DNA of 64,000 nt from Owenia fusiformis (Eukaryota; Annelida; Polychaeta; Sabellida; Oweniidae): contig CAIIXF020000007.1 in NCBI GenBank assembly GCA_903813345.2, forward strand, positions 10,857,730-10,921,729, read 5' to 3'. Positions within the stretch are counted from its first letter, which is position 1; each line of letters starts with the position of its first letter. The notes under the pieces are model-generated. The model saw nothing but the letters and a program-made list of their open reading frames with translations, was not told the origin of the DNA and ran no database searches. A program made the position numbers and the translations under genes. Of the stretch, positions 44,576-57,400 are shown in pieces.

Positions 44576-45357
44576 AAGGGATTCTGATAACATTAGAGTG
44601 AGTGGAATATCACAACTAGAAAAAATGGTTGAGGTTTTGAGGGCTTCAGATCTCAGGAGGCACAAGTTTTACTGTACTATCTTTTAGCACCAAATAACAT
44701 CCAGACGTACTGAAAATCAAAAAGTATTTTGGAATGTACTTTTAAGAGACTAATGTTCTCCCCATCTAATATTGGTTTATATAGAGTATGCAAAATATAT
44801 TTGTCAGATTCTCTTGGTGTCATAATGTCATATTTAATTGCTATATGTATCACATGTAGATGCGTCAGATGAATATTCAACAAAAGAATACAATGATGGA
44901 ACATGCAAGTGTTTATCAAGCCACAGGGTAAACAAGAAAAACAACAACTGTGTTCAGCTCATGTTGACCTCATATTTTGTAGTATATCATGTTGCAAGTG
45001 ATACAATTTTTGTTGCTTGTTAAAACTGAAGATTTAAATACCATAAGGCATGAATCTATTCTCACATGGAATTGATATACAGTATTGTCAATATACCAGT
45101 TACAAGCTGTATATACAATCAAGATTTAATTGGTTTTACATACTGCTAATCATATTCTACAGTCTTTACAAATTTTTCATGAAGTCTCAGCTGGGTACAA
45201 AAATTTTCATCTGGGTGAAAAACAATTTTTTTATTCTCTACTAGGTACTTAGAACCAGTTATCTCAATGCTTAATCACTGTACATGTCTCCCATAATTTG
45301 GTATATTTGTTTATGATAGATTAACTAAAGATGATAAAAACTATTATGTATTTTCAG

Positions 45358-45407
45358 ATAGAACTTTATTACTCCCGACCCCTGGTAGTACCCCCTAAAC
45401 AATAAAG
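45358..45407 (+). other. Talin 5' untranslated part of the ATG exon
   Basis: A strong acceptor, gtattttcag, ends at 45,357 and the sequence to the ATG contains an in-frame TAA at 45,396-45,398. This shows that translation starts at 45,408 and that at least one noncoding exon lies upstream. Confidence 0.65.
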
Positions 45408-48400
45408 ATGGCGCTGTCACTGAAGGTGGGCATTGTTGCTGCGGGGATCACAAAGACGATGCAGTTTGAGGCATCCATGATCGTCTATGATGCCTGCAGA
45501 ATCATACGTGAGAGAATAATGGAAGCAAATGAAGGAAATGGTAAGGATCCATTTGAGATCAAAGCTAGAGATGTGTGATAGAATAGTTTTTGTGCTACCT
45601 GGAGTGATACAGTACATCTACATGTGTAGTAAATCCACCCACCTTCAATTTATAAGAAGGTTCCAAATTGCACCAAATTGTCTATTTTCTAATGTGATTT
45701 AACATTCCACTGTTTTTGTACATTAAACACCTGTCCTAAAGGTGTAGTCTTGCATCGAGTCTCTTGTTCTCTCAGTGTGTATTTTCTTAACTGGGTATCA
45801 TTGTTTAATGAGAGAGACTAAAATACTACAAGGCTACACCTGATGTAAAATGATGAGGTACAGTAGTCTGGTTCCCCCAACATCCATTTCTTAAACAAGG
45901 AGATAGAAAATGGGGGGGGGGTTGCTAGGGACATGCTTGAAGACCTCGTGTAATACAGGGATGAATCTTGCAATGAAGACTTTTATATATTTTCCCCAAC
46001 ATGATGAACTGATGCAGGGTTTATATAAAGGACTTATATATCAAATAATAGGGTCTCTCTAGATATAACCAAATCATTATTCATAGCTTTATAATTATTA
46101 ACCAATATCTCTAATTCTCTGTGAAACCATCTCACTTTCAAGTCTTTGGAAATTGATGAAGACTTTTAGGAGATTGTCCCTTAAAATAAATAATAAATTT
46201 TCAATGATATAATTCCAGCCACAGACTTTGGATTATTCTTGGCAGATGAGGACCCTAAGAAAGGAGTCTGGTTAGAACCTGGCCGAACTCTGGAATATTA
46301 TCTTCTTAGGAGTGGGGTAGGTGTTTATGTTACTACAAGTTTGTAGGGCTATGTTTCTCAGGGGATTTCTCATATTATAGCATTAATTGATAGGATCTGT
46401 ATGGGGGGATTTCTCAGATGTTTTGGTCATCTTTCCTGATCAATCCATATAAGATTGTATATTATTTATTTGCATCTACTGTACTTGAAAATTAGTAAAA
46501 GGAATTATTGACGTATTCTAAACAATCTTTCGTAGAACTTTTTGTTTTAGAATTTTCAGAGCTAAAAAGTAGATAGATAGACATGAAAAAATGTTATATT
46601 TAGACCAACTCTTGGTAGAAGTGCAAATTAAAAGCAATTGCACTGACTTTCAAAAAGATCCAGATAAGGGAAGCTATTTTAGTGGAATGAAACTGGAGAG
46701 TCAATGGATTGTAAGTCAGTGGATTATTAGGAAGAGTTAATTCTTCAGCAACCAGCTTGAGATGATGAATGAAGATTTGTGAAATCTACACTGATGTAAT
46801 TCATATATAAATGTAAAAATAGATGGCAGTGTAGTCATTAATCAGAGTGCAGTTAATACATTAAGTTTAATCTCAAAAATCCTTGTCTGAAGTACCAGGT
46901 TAAAAGGCCTTCTGGACTCCCATATAAACACAACCTCAAGGCTCCACCCATAGAGCACATAGACCAAAGAGTCCCCTCTCATAAGTCGAATCATAATATT
47001 GAAAAAGGGCCCCGTAGGTTGAAATACTATGAGAGATTGCTGTCTGTTTGCTGGTCAGTTCATTCAATGGTTTAAATGATTAATTCAATCAACTGTGACT
47101 GCTTTATAGCTTCAAATTTTCCTCAAATAAGCCATAATACTAATACATTGTACCTCAAAAATCGCACTGATTCCCATGGCATATTTTACTCATTTTGGTT
47201 TCTAAATCAATATAATTTATAATATTTTGATTTTTCCTTTGTTAGATGTTTTATAACTGATTCATTATAATATTGTATAATTTATAATTGTGTATGACCA
47301 CTGTATGTGTAAGGGCAGTTTGTACCATACCACATAAATCTGTCTCGTAATTGAAGTAAAAGATTCAGAATTAGTTGAGTGGAATTCATTGGATTGATCC
47401 ACAATACATCGGCTTAGAATTGTTGATTGTAGCGATCAAATGAAATGAATAGTTCTCTGATACCCTAAATCATGTGAAATGGCATAAATCGCTATTTCTT
47501 TTCATGCATGGTATGTCAGGTCATGTTGGATTTCTGTAATTAGACTTGTAGTTTGTTCTTGGTCAGATATGATGTGATATGATTAGGAGCACTTGTTTTT
47601 CTGTAGGGCAGTGGCATGTCCTTATTTAGTTATTAACTTCGATATAAGCTTAATAAAAATTCATCATTAAAAATGATGGAATTTGCATAGATTTTACCAG
47701 GCCAAAATTATGATTTTTTGGTTGTATATTTCTAGTTTTAGTACAATGTGAGTGTGTTCCTTTCATATACCAAATCATTTACAAAAACATACTGAAAATA
47801 TGCATATGCATAGAACCGATTTAATAGAGAATTAAAAGCTCTCTAAAGTGCTCATTATTTCATTTGTACGAAATATTGATGGATTCTCGAGCTGAGTCAA
47901 TATTACCTAATTCTATTGTCCAAGTGCTGTATTGAATTTCATTTAGAGAAAGAGCTGTTGGCCAAATATTCTATATGAATGGGTGAAAATTGATCTGCTA
48001 CCTGAGACATACAGGTGCCTTCTAGCTTAATAGCCGCTACTTGTGAGATCTTTATAATCTCAAATGTACCTTACAAGGCCCTTTCTGGCAGTTTGAATAT
48101 TGCAGGAATGCTAGGTACTTGTGTACATAAAATGTAGTGTCATACTTTTCAGATTGAATATTCTGGATGTAGGCAAGATCAGAGAATTACCTCTAATTTG
48201 AAGAGTCAAGATGCCCCAAGCTCTTGAGAAGGGTTTGCCTTTGAACTAAAGTAGTCTCTAAACCATGGAAGAGTAAATCAATTGTCATCAATTCAATCAT
48301 TTGAGATAAGTTACTTTGATGGCTGTTCAAAGCTTTTTATTCATGGATGTCATTAAAGCTGATAGACTGGGTCAAAATATATATGTCTTGTGAAAGTAAT

Positions 48401-51400
48401 ATACAAACACTGACACCCTCTCCCTGTTCATTACTCCAACATCAATATTTTATTTGACCACATAATTTTAGAGAGTTAATGTTGGATCAAGGAGATTTTC
48501 CAAACCAAGATATCCTTCATGAACTTGAAAATTTTTATATTTTGATGAGAAATGGTATAACATATATGAATGATGTAAAATGTAATTGAATTGAATTAAG
48601 TTTATGTTTTGTGTTTTATTTAAAAACAGACAGACAGACGGACGAACAGATAAGTTGGTGACTACAAGCTCACAACATATGAGCTTAAAATGTCTTAGAG
48701 CATGAAAGATTTATATAAGGCATAAGGATTTTAGGAGGGTTTACTATATATATATATATATATGATATATGATATAATTAAATGCGATAATGTTCTATAA
48801 TCCTGCTGAACAAGCTTCAAAATAAACATCCCATTCTTCAGTATAGCCCTTAAAATTCCTTTGGGTTAAGCACGTTTAATGGATCAAATACACTTGCTGT
48901 ATAATGTAATATTGAATGAATTCTTGTTCTAAAGACAGTACCATTGACAATTTCTGAATTCAGTTTAGTTGTTTGAATACTGAATAGCTACAAATCACAT
49001 CTTAGGATGTGAATACATGTACGTACTCTGATTTGGGAAAGGTTTAGTTGTGTTATTATGTGACATTTATTCTATCATCATATACCCCTTAAACAGTTAC
49101 TTTTATTTTACCTTTTGTGTTGTAGTTGATAATGTTTCAGAAATTTTTGATTTTGATTACAAGCTCCTTGATAGAGTATGAAATATGGGTCATTTTGCTT
49201 AAAAATATTTGTCTAAAAATCAAGAATTTAAGAATACAAGTTGAAAGATTCCTTCCAGTACTTAGACTATAATTAGTTGCATTTTAGAGAAAATAAATCA
49301 ATACTACATTCATATTATTGTATATGCTAGATGAAAACAAGAAAATGTGAAAAAGTAGAAATTTCTTTATTTATTTTAGATTATTTTATTATTAGTATGT
49401 AACTATTATACAAGAAAATCATCAAATCCGATATCATATTGATGTCCTGAAGATTATTTTATTTGATCCAGTATATGCCAGACTGTTGATATATTGGAAA
49501 TATTATGACAATGGCAAAACTGTGTAGATTTTATTGACAGTTTTATTGAAGTACTCTGAAGTTTGTGCAAGTGTTTCATTCAAGCCAATATCAAATAAAC
49601 AATCTAACACTGACTGACCAAGTTTGTGAAAATATCTGAGAAAATGTCAACGGGAAACATGACACTTGACGGAGGCGATCGTTGTATGAAAGTGTCACAT
49701 TGTTAAGAACCTGCTCCCATGCTTTTGAGAGAGTACATCTTGGAAATATAATGGATTTTTGATGTAGGGATATACTCTCACCTAGTATTGGATATCATAT
49801 TTTAGGACTTCAAAGAGGATTTGTGTCTAATGTCAACACTAGGAGAGTATATTATATAAAGTTTATTATAAAACAAATTTGAACTTAGTTGCAGATCTGT
49901 ATCAGGTATATTCTATTGAAATTCTAAGATTGGAGCAAGTAAGGACACTTTTCCAGGTTTGAACAAATGTAATCACTGTTGCTGAGTCAGCTTATGATGG
50001 GCGTATAAAGGAACAACATTTTGAAGAATTTTGGAGAGTGCAGAATTTGTGAATGAAATAAGAATTGAAGCATAGTTTATCTTAAATTAATATCGTCAGC
50101 ATTTCCAAAGTTGGATTAGTTGTACTGAGAATGATGCCATTGTGTTTAAATGATTTCTTAATCTCATTGGTCATAATCTGTCATGTGACCTCCACAAGTA
50201 TTCTTGGAACCAAACTTTCTTTTGATTATAACTAGTGCCAAAATGAATTGTACTGTGAATTTGATTGGATGGCATTTATAAAATGGAATAAGAATTTAAT
50301 GAATTGGCAATCTCTTTGAAGTCAGACAATTCCAGAATTGAAAAGTCAAAAATCAGGAATAAATGGCTAAACTATCTTGGGGTCATCAAGGATAGACTTC
50401 TCTTTGTAATTGGATGTGAGCTTATTAAGCCAAATAAAAATTACACCAAGTGATAAAGACAGAAAATCTAATGAAAACTGGTGATTTAATATGTCTCCAA
50501 ACAAATGGACCATTAGATGTAGAATGAGTAAATTATGTTGAAAATGAGAAAGAGGAAGTGTATATTAATTACAAACAAGATCAGCACTGCAATAAACAAA
50601 CATGGCATTTCATGTCTCAAAATTACTGACTTTTCGTAAGATTTTGTCGGAAGTTAATCAACTTTTATTTCAAACATTTTTTGATTCTTTCTACATGAGC
50701 TGGAGGATGAGGGTTGCATACCTTGAGGGTATATGTGAGTTCTCTAAAAGATTTTCTGATTCGACAAAGCAAAACTGGTTTTCAAAGTTTATTCAGAAGT
50801 TTGTTCTGTAGGAAAGAGATACTGATGTGTATGTTATAAAGAATAGATAGCAAGTCAAGGAATCTTCTCATGATGCAGAGTCTATGGCAGAGCAAACTAC
50901 TAAAATAAGCAAATAGCAAAGATTGATAGAGCTAGAGAATACAAATGCATATACATATGTAGATCTATACATGTGTGACATATATACAGAAAACGAGTGT
51001 CAACGTTTGATATCAGTATAATACGAACTTTGTAAACAAAAAGAATATCATATTTACATTGAGGATTGATTGACGTATCAACAATGCATCACCTGAGAAT
51101 CTACATAGTTCATGTACAGGTGTGTAATAATGATTGATGCTTCACAAGACTAACATCAAAATAAATGAGAAATCAGAGACAATCACTGACAACTCCAGGA
51201 AGAAATGAGGCTTATAAAAAGATGAGTTTGATTCTGATGTCAGATTGACCCTTATATACTACCTGTTATGTAAAACTTGTGTAGTGAGACTGGATCAGAT
51301 ATAACCGAATGTTCTTGTGCAGTCTATCCAGATCAAAATCGTAACTCAACGTTATTTTCAGATTGAGTTCTGATTTAAATTGTTAGGCAATTTGCTGTGA

Positions 51401-54400
51401 AACCCAGTAAATGGGAAGAACATAAGAGCACTTTGTACCATCTGTATAATGCCTGGATGCTTAATTAGAGGTGGGAACCCTTTCTATACAAAACTAATTT
51501 TTCAATCTTCAAATAACTCCGAGATAAAATCAATGAACATGTGATATTAATTTGGATCAGTTAAACTGTAATTTCCAAGTATTTTGGTATTGGTGAGAAT
51601 TTAGATGTAAATCGTTGATGATATTTATATTGATATTTAAGTGAAGTACAAGAGAAGTTTTACTGGAATTTGTAACTTTCTGGTTGAATTCTCCTTCAAG
51701 TATGTGATGTAATGTGAATATAGCACTCGAAATATCCCTCCTTGAATCCACTCCCTTCTGTGGTGCATCTACTGCAGGTGTACAAATGAAGAACAAAGTG
51801 TTAAACCTTTCATTTGTATTGATTGAATAATGGATTTTACCTGTAATTGGCTATTAAAAGCAACTGAGATCGTGATATGATGTAGTTTCTTCAGATTGAA
51901 TCAATTGGAAATTTTGAAACAATTCATTATGGCATCTAGTAGCTTAGATTTCCTCAGACCTTCCAAAGAAAGAAAACCAGAAAAAGGAAAAAAATCAACA
52001 AGGCGGAAACATATTGACGAGACCAGACATGGTGTTAATGTAAAGCAAATGCCAGACAATAAGTGTGGGGCAAATAGTAAGGAACTCATTTCAGGTATTG
52101 GAATTCAAAGAGCAACAGGGATTGCAATAAAACCAGTGATAAACAATAATGTTTCCAAGAATGAATGTGCAAATAAGGAACTAAATCATGTGAGGAATAT
52201 CTATCAACCTCAAAGAACCCCATCCTTCTTAAGGACTCAATCTTTTGAACATACTCATAAGGCATCAATCATCCCAAAGGCATCGCATCATAGGAAAAGT
52301 CAGAGTTTGAATCTGCAAGTGGTCAAAGCTCAACAGAGAAGATCTAGGGATCCAAATGATCCATGGTTCACACATGATGAGTTAATAGCCCAAAGTCTGT
52401 TGAGCTATAAACAAACGATTGATCAACTTCATGATAAAATGACTAAACGCAAAAGCGATGATGTGTCCATACACTATAAAATTGCTGTTAATGATTCTAA
52501 TAACCCATCAAATAGTAAAGAACAGACCCAGTCATCATCCACAAGCTCTCCCTTGGTACCATTCAAACTAAAACAAGATACAGGAGAGAAAGAAACACCC
52601 ATGCATCGATTAAATGGCCATATTCCTGGAGAACAGATTTCCAGTAAAGATGAAATAGAGGCAATATCACCAGTTGAGGATACATCAACTATTGATGATG
52701 ACAATAATACACTGATTGATACAATTGCACAATCCAGTGTATATACACAGACTGTCAGTAACAGGGACATACAGAGCATAAGTGATAACATCATATCCCC
52801 TCCTGTCTCTCCCAAGTACAGATCAACTCCAAACCATTCCAAATTACGCTCATTAGACAAAACAAAGCTCCAAGATCTTTCTAACAGTTTCTCCATACCA
52901 CCTAACATGCAGGATTTGGATTTAGACAGTACATTAGATTTTAGATACCCAAATAGATATGACGTTGAAGAACAATTCAATGATGACCATCCATCTTACG
53001 CAAGAAATGATGAGATGGCAGCTGTGTATGATACAGGAGTTAAAGAATGTGAGTTGTCAACCTTTGAGAGAGGGTTGGTATCTACTAGCAGAGCTACTCT
53101 AACATACCAGTCTGACCTTGTACAGATTGGCCTTGACCTAATGAAGCTGTTCTGTATGAGAAAGGTAGGTACATGTAGTCTATATGTACCAACAACCAAG
53201 GGTTCTATTGTTATTAGATAATTGAAGGAACTAGATGAATTCATGTACTTGAATATATGGTTCATATGTTAGATGAAAAGGAATCATTATGAGAATGGGT
53301 CAAGAATAAATCAGTTTTATTTCAAAATTGCATTGAGATTTTTAGCCATAGTTGAATGATTTAACTCCATACCACCTAACATTTTGATTTTTAAAAGCTT
53401 GATTCTCATAATTTTATCATTTTTTTGTATTTTCTATTTCTGACCTGGGTTGTCTTGGTGGTGTGCGTTACATTATATTAAGTTAATGTTCCCAATCACA
53501 AGTACATATCTACTAGAATTATCACAGAAAGCATCAACAAATGCTACATCAACGACATGAAAGATCATTCGATTCACTGCCTATGAGTTAACATCAATGC
53601 TACTATAGGTCCTAATTGTACATCAGACAAATGGAGACAACATATCAGAGGTCCAAATAAGGATTGTAGCTATAAGTGTGCGGTGAGCTACTGGAAGAAT
53701 GGATAATTATTACTAGATGCTTAACAACTATCATCTACCCATCTTAATTAGACCATTTGAAATGAGTTAATGAGGTACTTAATTGGCTTTTAATTTCTTT
53801 TCTATTTTATGTAGCAGTTATAAATGATAATTGTTCATATCCAATAAGAAATATAATTAGTTTTTCCTATGGCACGCAATAAGTACATTTTTAGTGAATG
53901 ATTTTTAATGAATGGTTCTCGCCCAATATTAATGTAGACGCTCTATTAGACAGTCAGAAACCTGTTCAGAGATGCCGTTGTACACTTAGATCTAGGCCAG
54001 GGATAAACCGCAGAGAAACATTGATATCTTTCTGTCAGTTAGGGCTTAACATTTGCCGATTGTGATATTAATTTTTGGCTGGGATTTGCAGGACAAGGCC
54101 GTAACAGGGGTCTGGTAGGACTGAATTAGATGGGATATCGATATGCGATACATTTATCATGCAGTTCCCTGAATAAAAAATTTACAAACCTAACAGATAT
54201 TCAAATTATTCATGAAGGAATAACAAAACAATAATTATATCTTGAGCACAAATTAGTTCAAGGAGAACAATTCTAGGTTGATGTAAGAAATGTGTGAATT
54301 CTATGATTACATTGAAAGATGCTGCGAGGATGATGTGCCATTATTTCAATTGCTCCATTCAGGACTTGTTACTTTCTGGCTCTATGGGGAATTAGACAGT

Positions 54401-57400
54401 CATTTACCAATGTAGCCTTTATTCACTTCTAAATTACAAGTGAAGGGGTGATTATTGTTTCTATTGCGGACACTATGGCAAGAGAAGATAGTATTGTGTA
54501 AAATGAAACAACAATGGATGTAGGGTTTCTAAGTTTGGATTTAATAATAGTAATTTGGTAACTGCATACTATTCGGTAAGTGCTTAGTTTTTGTAATATT
54601 TATTTGTTGATTTTTAAAATAGTTTGTGTAAAGATTAATTTTAAGAAAATCTTAAAATATACAATTTAAGAATTTATAGCCAACAATAGAAGGATTAGAT
54701 AACTACAACATTCATATGAGATAAATCCTACGTTCTTTTGATATGCAGTTGTTTAGTTTTTAAATTCTTTTTACAAAGCACATTGGGGCACCTATAAATA
54801 GTATAATGGCAGAATTGTGGTTGGAAGGCTTTTTAAGGTGGGATGACTTGTATTTGCGTGATATTAACTCCTGAGGTCTGGTGTTATGCTCATTAGTTTT
54901 ATTCAATATTTTGTGATAAGTGTAATATGGTAGACATTACTTGTATAAAGAAAATCTTGCGCGTAGAACAAAACATGTGAATGCTCACAGCTACTCAGGT
55001 GGCATAGCTGTATTTATCAAAGATAATCTATATGGATCGTTTATTGAGATCTTACCCCAATCTCATGATTTTTTTGTCTGGATTAAATTAAACTCAAATG
55101 CTTACAGTATCACACAAGACATCTTTATTTGTTTTGTTTATTTACCATTTAAAGGTTCAGCATTTGATAATATTTTAGGAACAAGTAATTTAGATATTCT
55201 TGAAAATTCTATTGCTCATTACCAGAATCTTGGTAAGACAATGATCTGTGGAGATTTCAATGCTCGCACAGCGGAACTAACAGATTGTCATATGAATATT
55301 TTTGGTTCCAACGGGGAATTACCTGTAACAGAACATGTACAAGAGGCTGAAATCAATGTAAATATACCAAAAAGGGTGTCTATGGATAAGAATGTAACTG
55401 CTGTAAATCAAACTCATGGTCATGAACTTCTTACTTTATGTAAGTCTTCAGGAATGCAGATATTAAATGGTCGACTTCATCAAGATAAAGATATGGGCAA
55501 ATTTACATTTTATCGTTATTTACAAGATGACATTAATAACCCCAATCGTGGGAAATCAGTCGTTGATTATGTTATTTCACAACCAAGTTTACTTCCTTTC
55601 ATAAAAGATTTTAAAGTACATGATAAAAGAGTTGATTCAGATCACGCCCCATTACATTTCATTTTAGATATTCAGAAAAATTCACCTACCGATGTTGAAC
55701 AAGGTTCACCAAGCACTTGCTTTCAAAAAATTCCATTTTCTTTTTTCAAATGGGACAGTGATAAAAAGATTGACTTCAAAGCTAAATTAACAGACAAAAT
55801 TAGCAAAACTTTACTTGAAAATTTCTTTGTATTTTTAGGTGATTCATCTCAGAATTCAAATGACTTAACTGATGCAATCTTAGCCCCAATCAATTATGCA
55901 GCTGTAGAAACATTTAAAATTAAAAAATTATCTAAACGAAAATCTAAATTTCCTGTTAACGGATGGTTTACGGATGAGTGTAAAGAATTGAAAAAGAAAG
56001 TCCATATGGCAATTAAGCAAAATAAAGGAGATGAAGAAATATCAGAATTAACTAAGCAATATAATCAAGTCAGACAAAGAGAAAAAAGAAATTTTAAGTC
56101 AAATCTTTTAAACGAACTAGTACTAAATATGTCTAAATGTCCTACCGAGTTTTGGAAGATGCTGCATGCCATTCCCGGAAATTCAACTCATGACATACCT
56201 ATTTCTCCTCATGTATTATTTTCAGCATTTAAAGATTTAGCTGTACCTCCGCAGATTGATTATTTTAATGAAAATTTCTTTGAAAAAATGCAAACATTTA
56301 TTCATGATTCTGAGAACATATCCTTAGATGAACCAATAGATTTATTAAGTGACATTATTATAAATGGTCCTATTCAAATCTCTGAAGTTTGTATGGCTTT
56401 AAAACGTATCAATTCTAATCGATCACCAGGTATAGATGGCATACCTTCGGATATTATCAAAAATTCCGAAAGTCTTATTGTGCCCTTTACAGCACTCTTT
56501 AACGCCATCTTTGACAAAGGGGATTATCCAGATAAATGGAGCATTGGAATGCTTTCACCATTATTTAAGCAAGGAAGTCGATTCTCTCCAGATAATTATA
56601 GAGGAATAAATGTGCTCGCAACTCTTGGAAATGTTTTTGACTCTGTTATTCAACATAGACTAGTTTTCAATGCAGAAATGAGCAACTCACAAGACCCTTT
56701 TCAAGGAGCTTATAAACATGACCGGCGAACTACGGATAACATCTTTATTTTAAGGTCTCTAATAAATAAATTCAATCGACAGAAGAAAACACTCTATACA
56801 TGCATGATTGATTTTAGAAAAGCTTTTGACTATATTGATAGAACAGTCCTCTTTTATAAACTTTGCAAGTTTGGTATACTCCCAAAAACTAAAATGTTCA
56901 AAATTATTGAAAGTATGTATGAAAAATCTAAATCTTGTCTTAAGCTGCAAGATGGTATATCATCATGCTTTAATACAGATATCGGTGTAATGCAAGGAAG
57001 TGTATTGAGTACATTCTTGTTTAATCACTTTATCGATGATCTGAGAAACAATCTGCCTTCAAACTCTGGAGTAAAACTTGAAAATACTTTTATAAACCAT
57101 CTTCTGTGGGCGGACGACCTTGTACTAATATCTAACTCAAGAAAAGGACTCCAAGAACAGCTTGATGCACTATTTAAATATTGTACAGAATACCGTTTAA
57201 TTGTGAACACAGTTAAAACCAAAGCTCTGCTTTTTAATTCAAAGAATAAAGACCATGAACCTTTTATGTTTAATAATCAAAAAATTGAACAAGTCAATGA
57301 ATATAAATATCTTGGTTGTGTCTTAAGTCATAATAACAAGTTTGATAAAAATTCCAACCATTTGAAAGAACAATCAAGAAAAGCCTATTTCAAGATAAAA

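Larger units (their letters stand above)
36743..45357. other. Upstream region or first intron of talin
   Basis: The talin ATG exon is preceded by an acceptor, so at least part of this stretch should be its 5' intron. No exon found. Repeats at 38.9/40.9, 43.25 and 44.05 kb are listed separately. Confidence 0.45.

Noticed and set aside
51895-53164. The 412-codon frame as a cassette exon spliced from talin exon 2
   Set aside because: Using the acceptor at 51,894 after talin exon 2 (phase 0) gives a stop within 15 codons; only an independent start keeps the frame.
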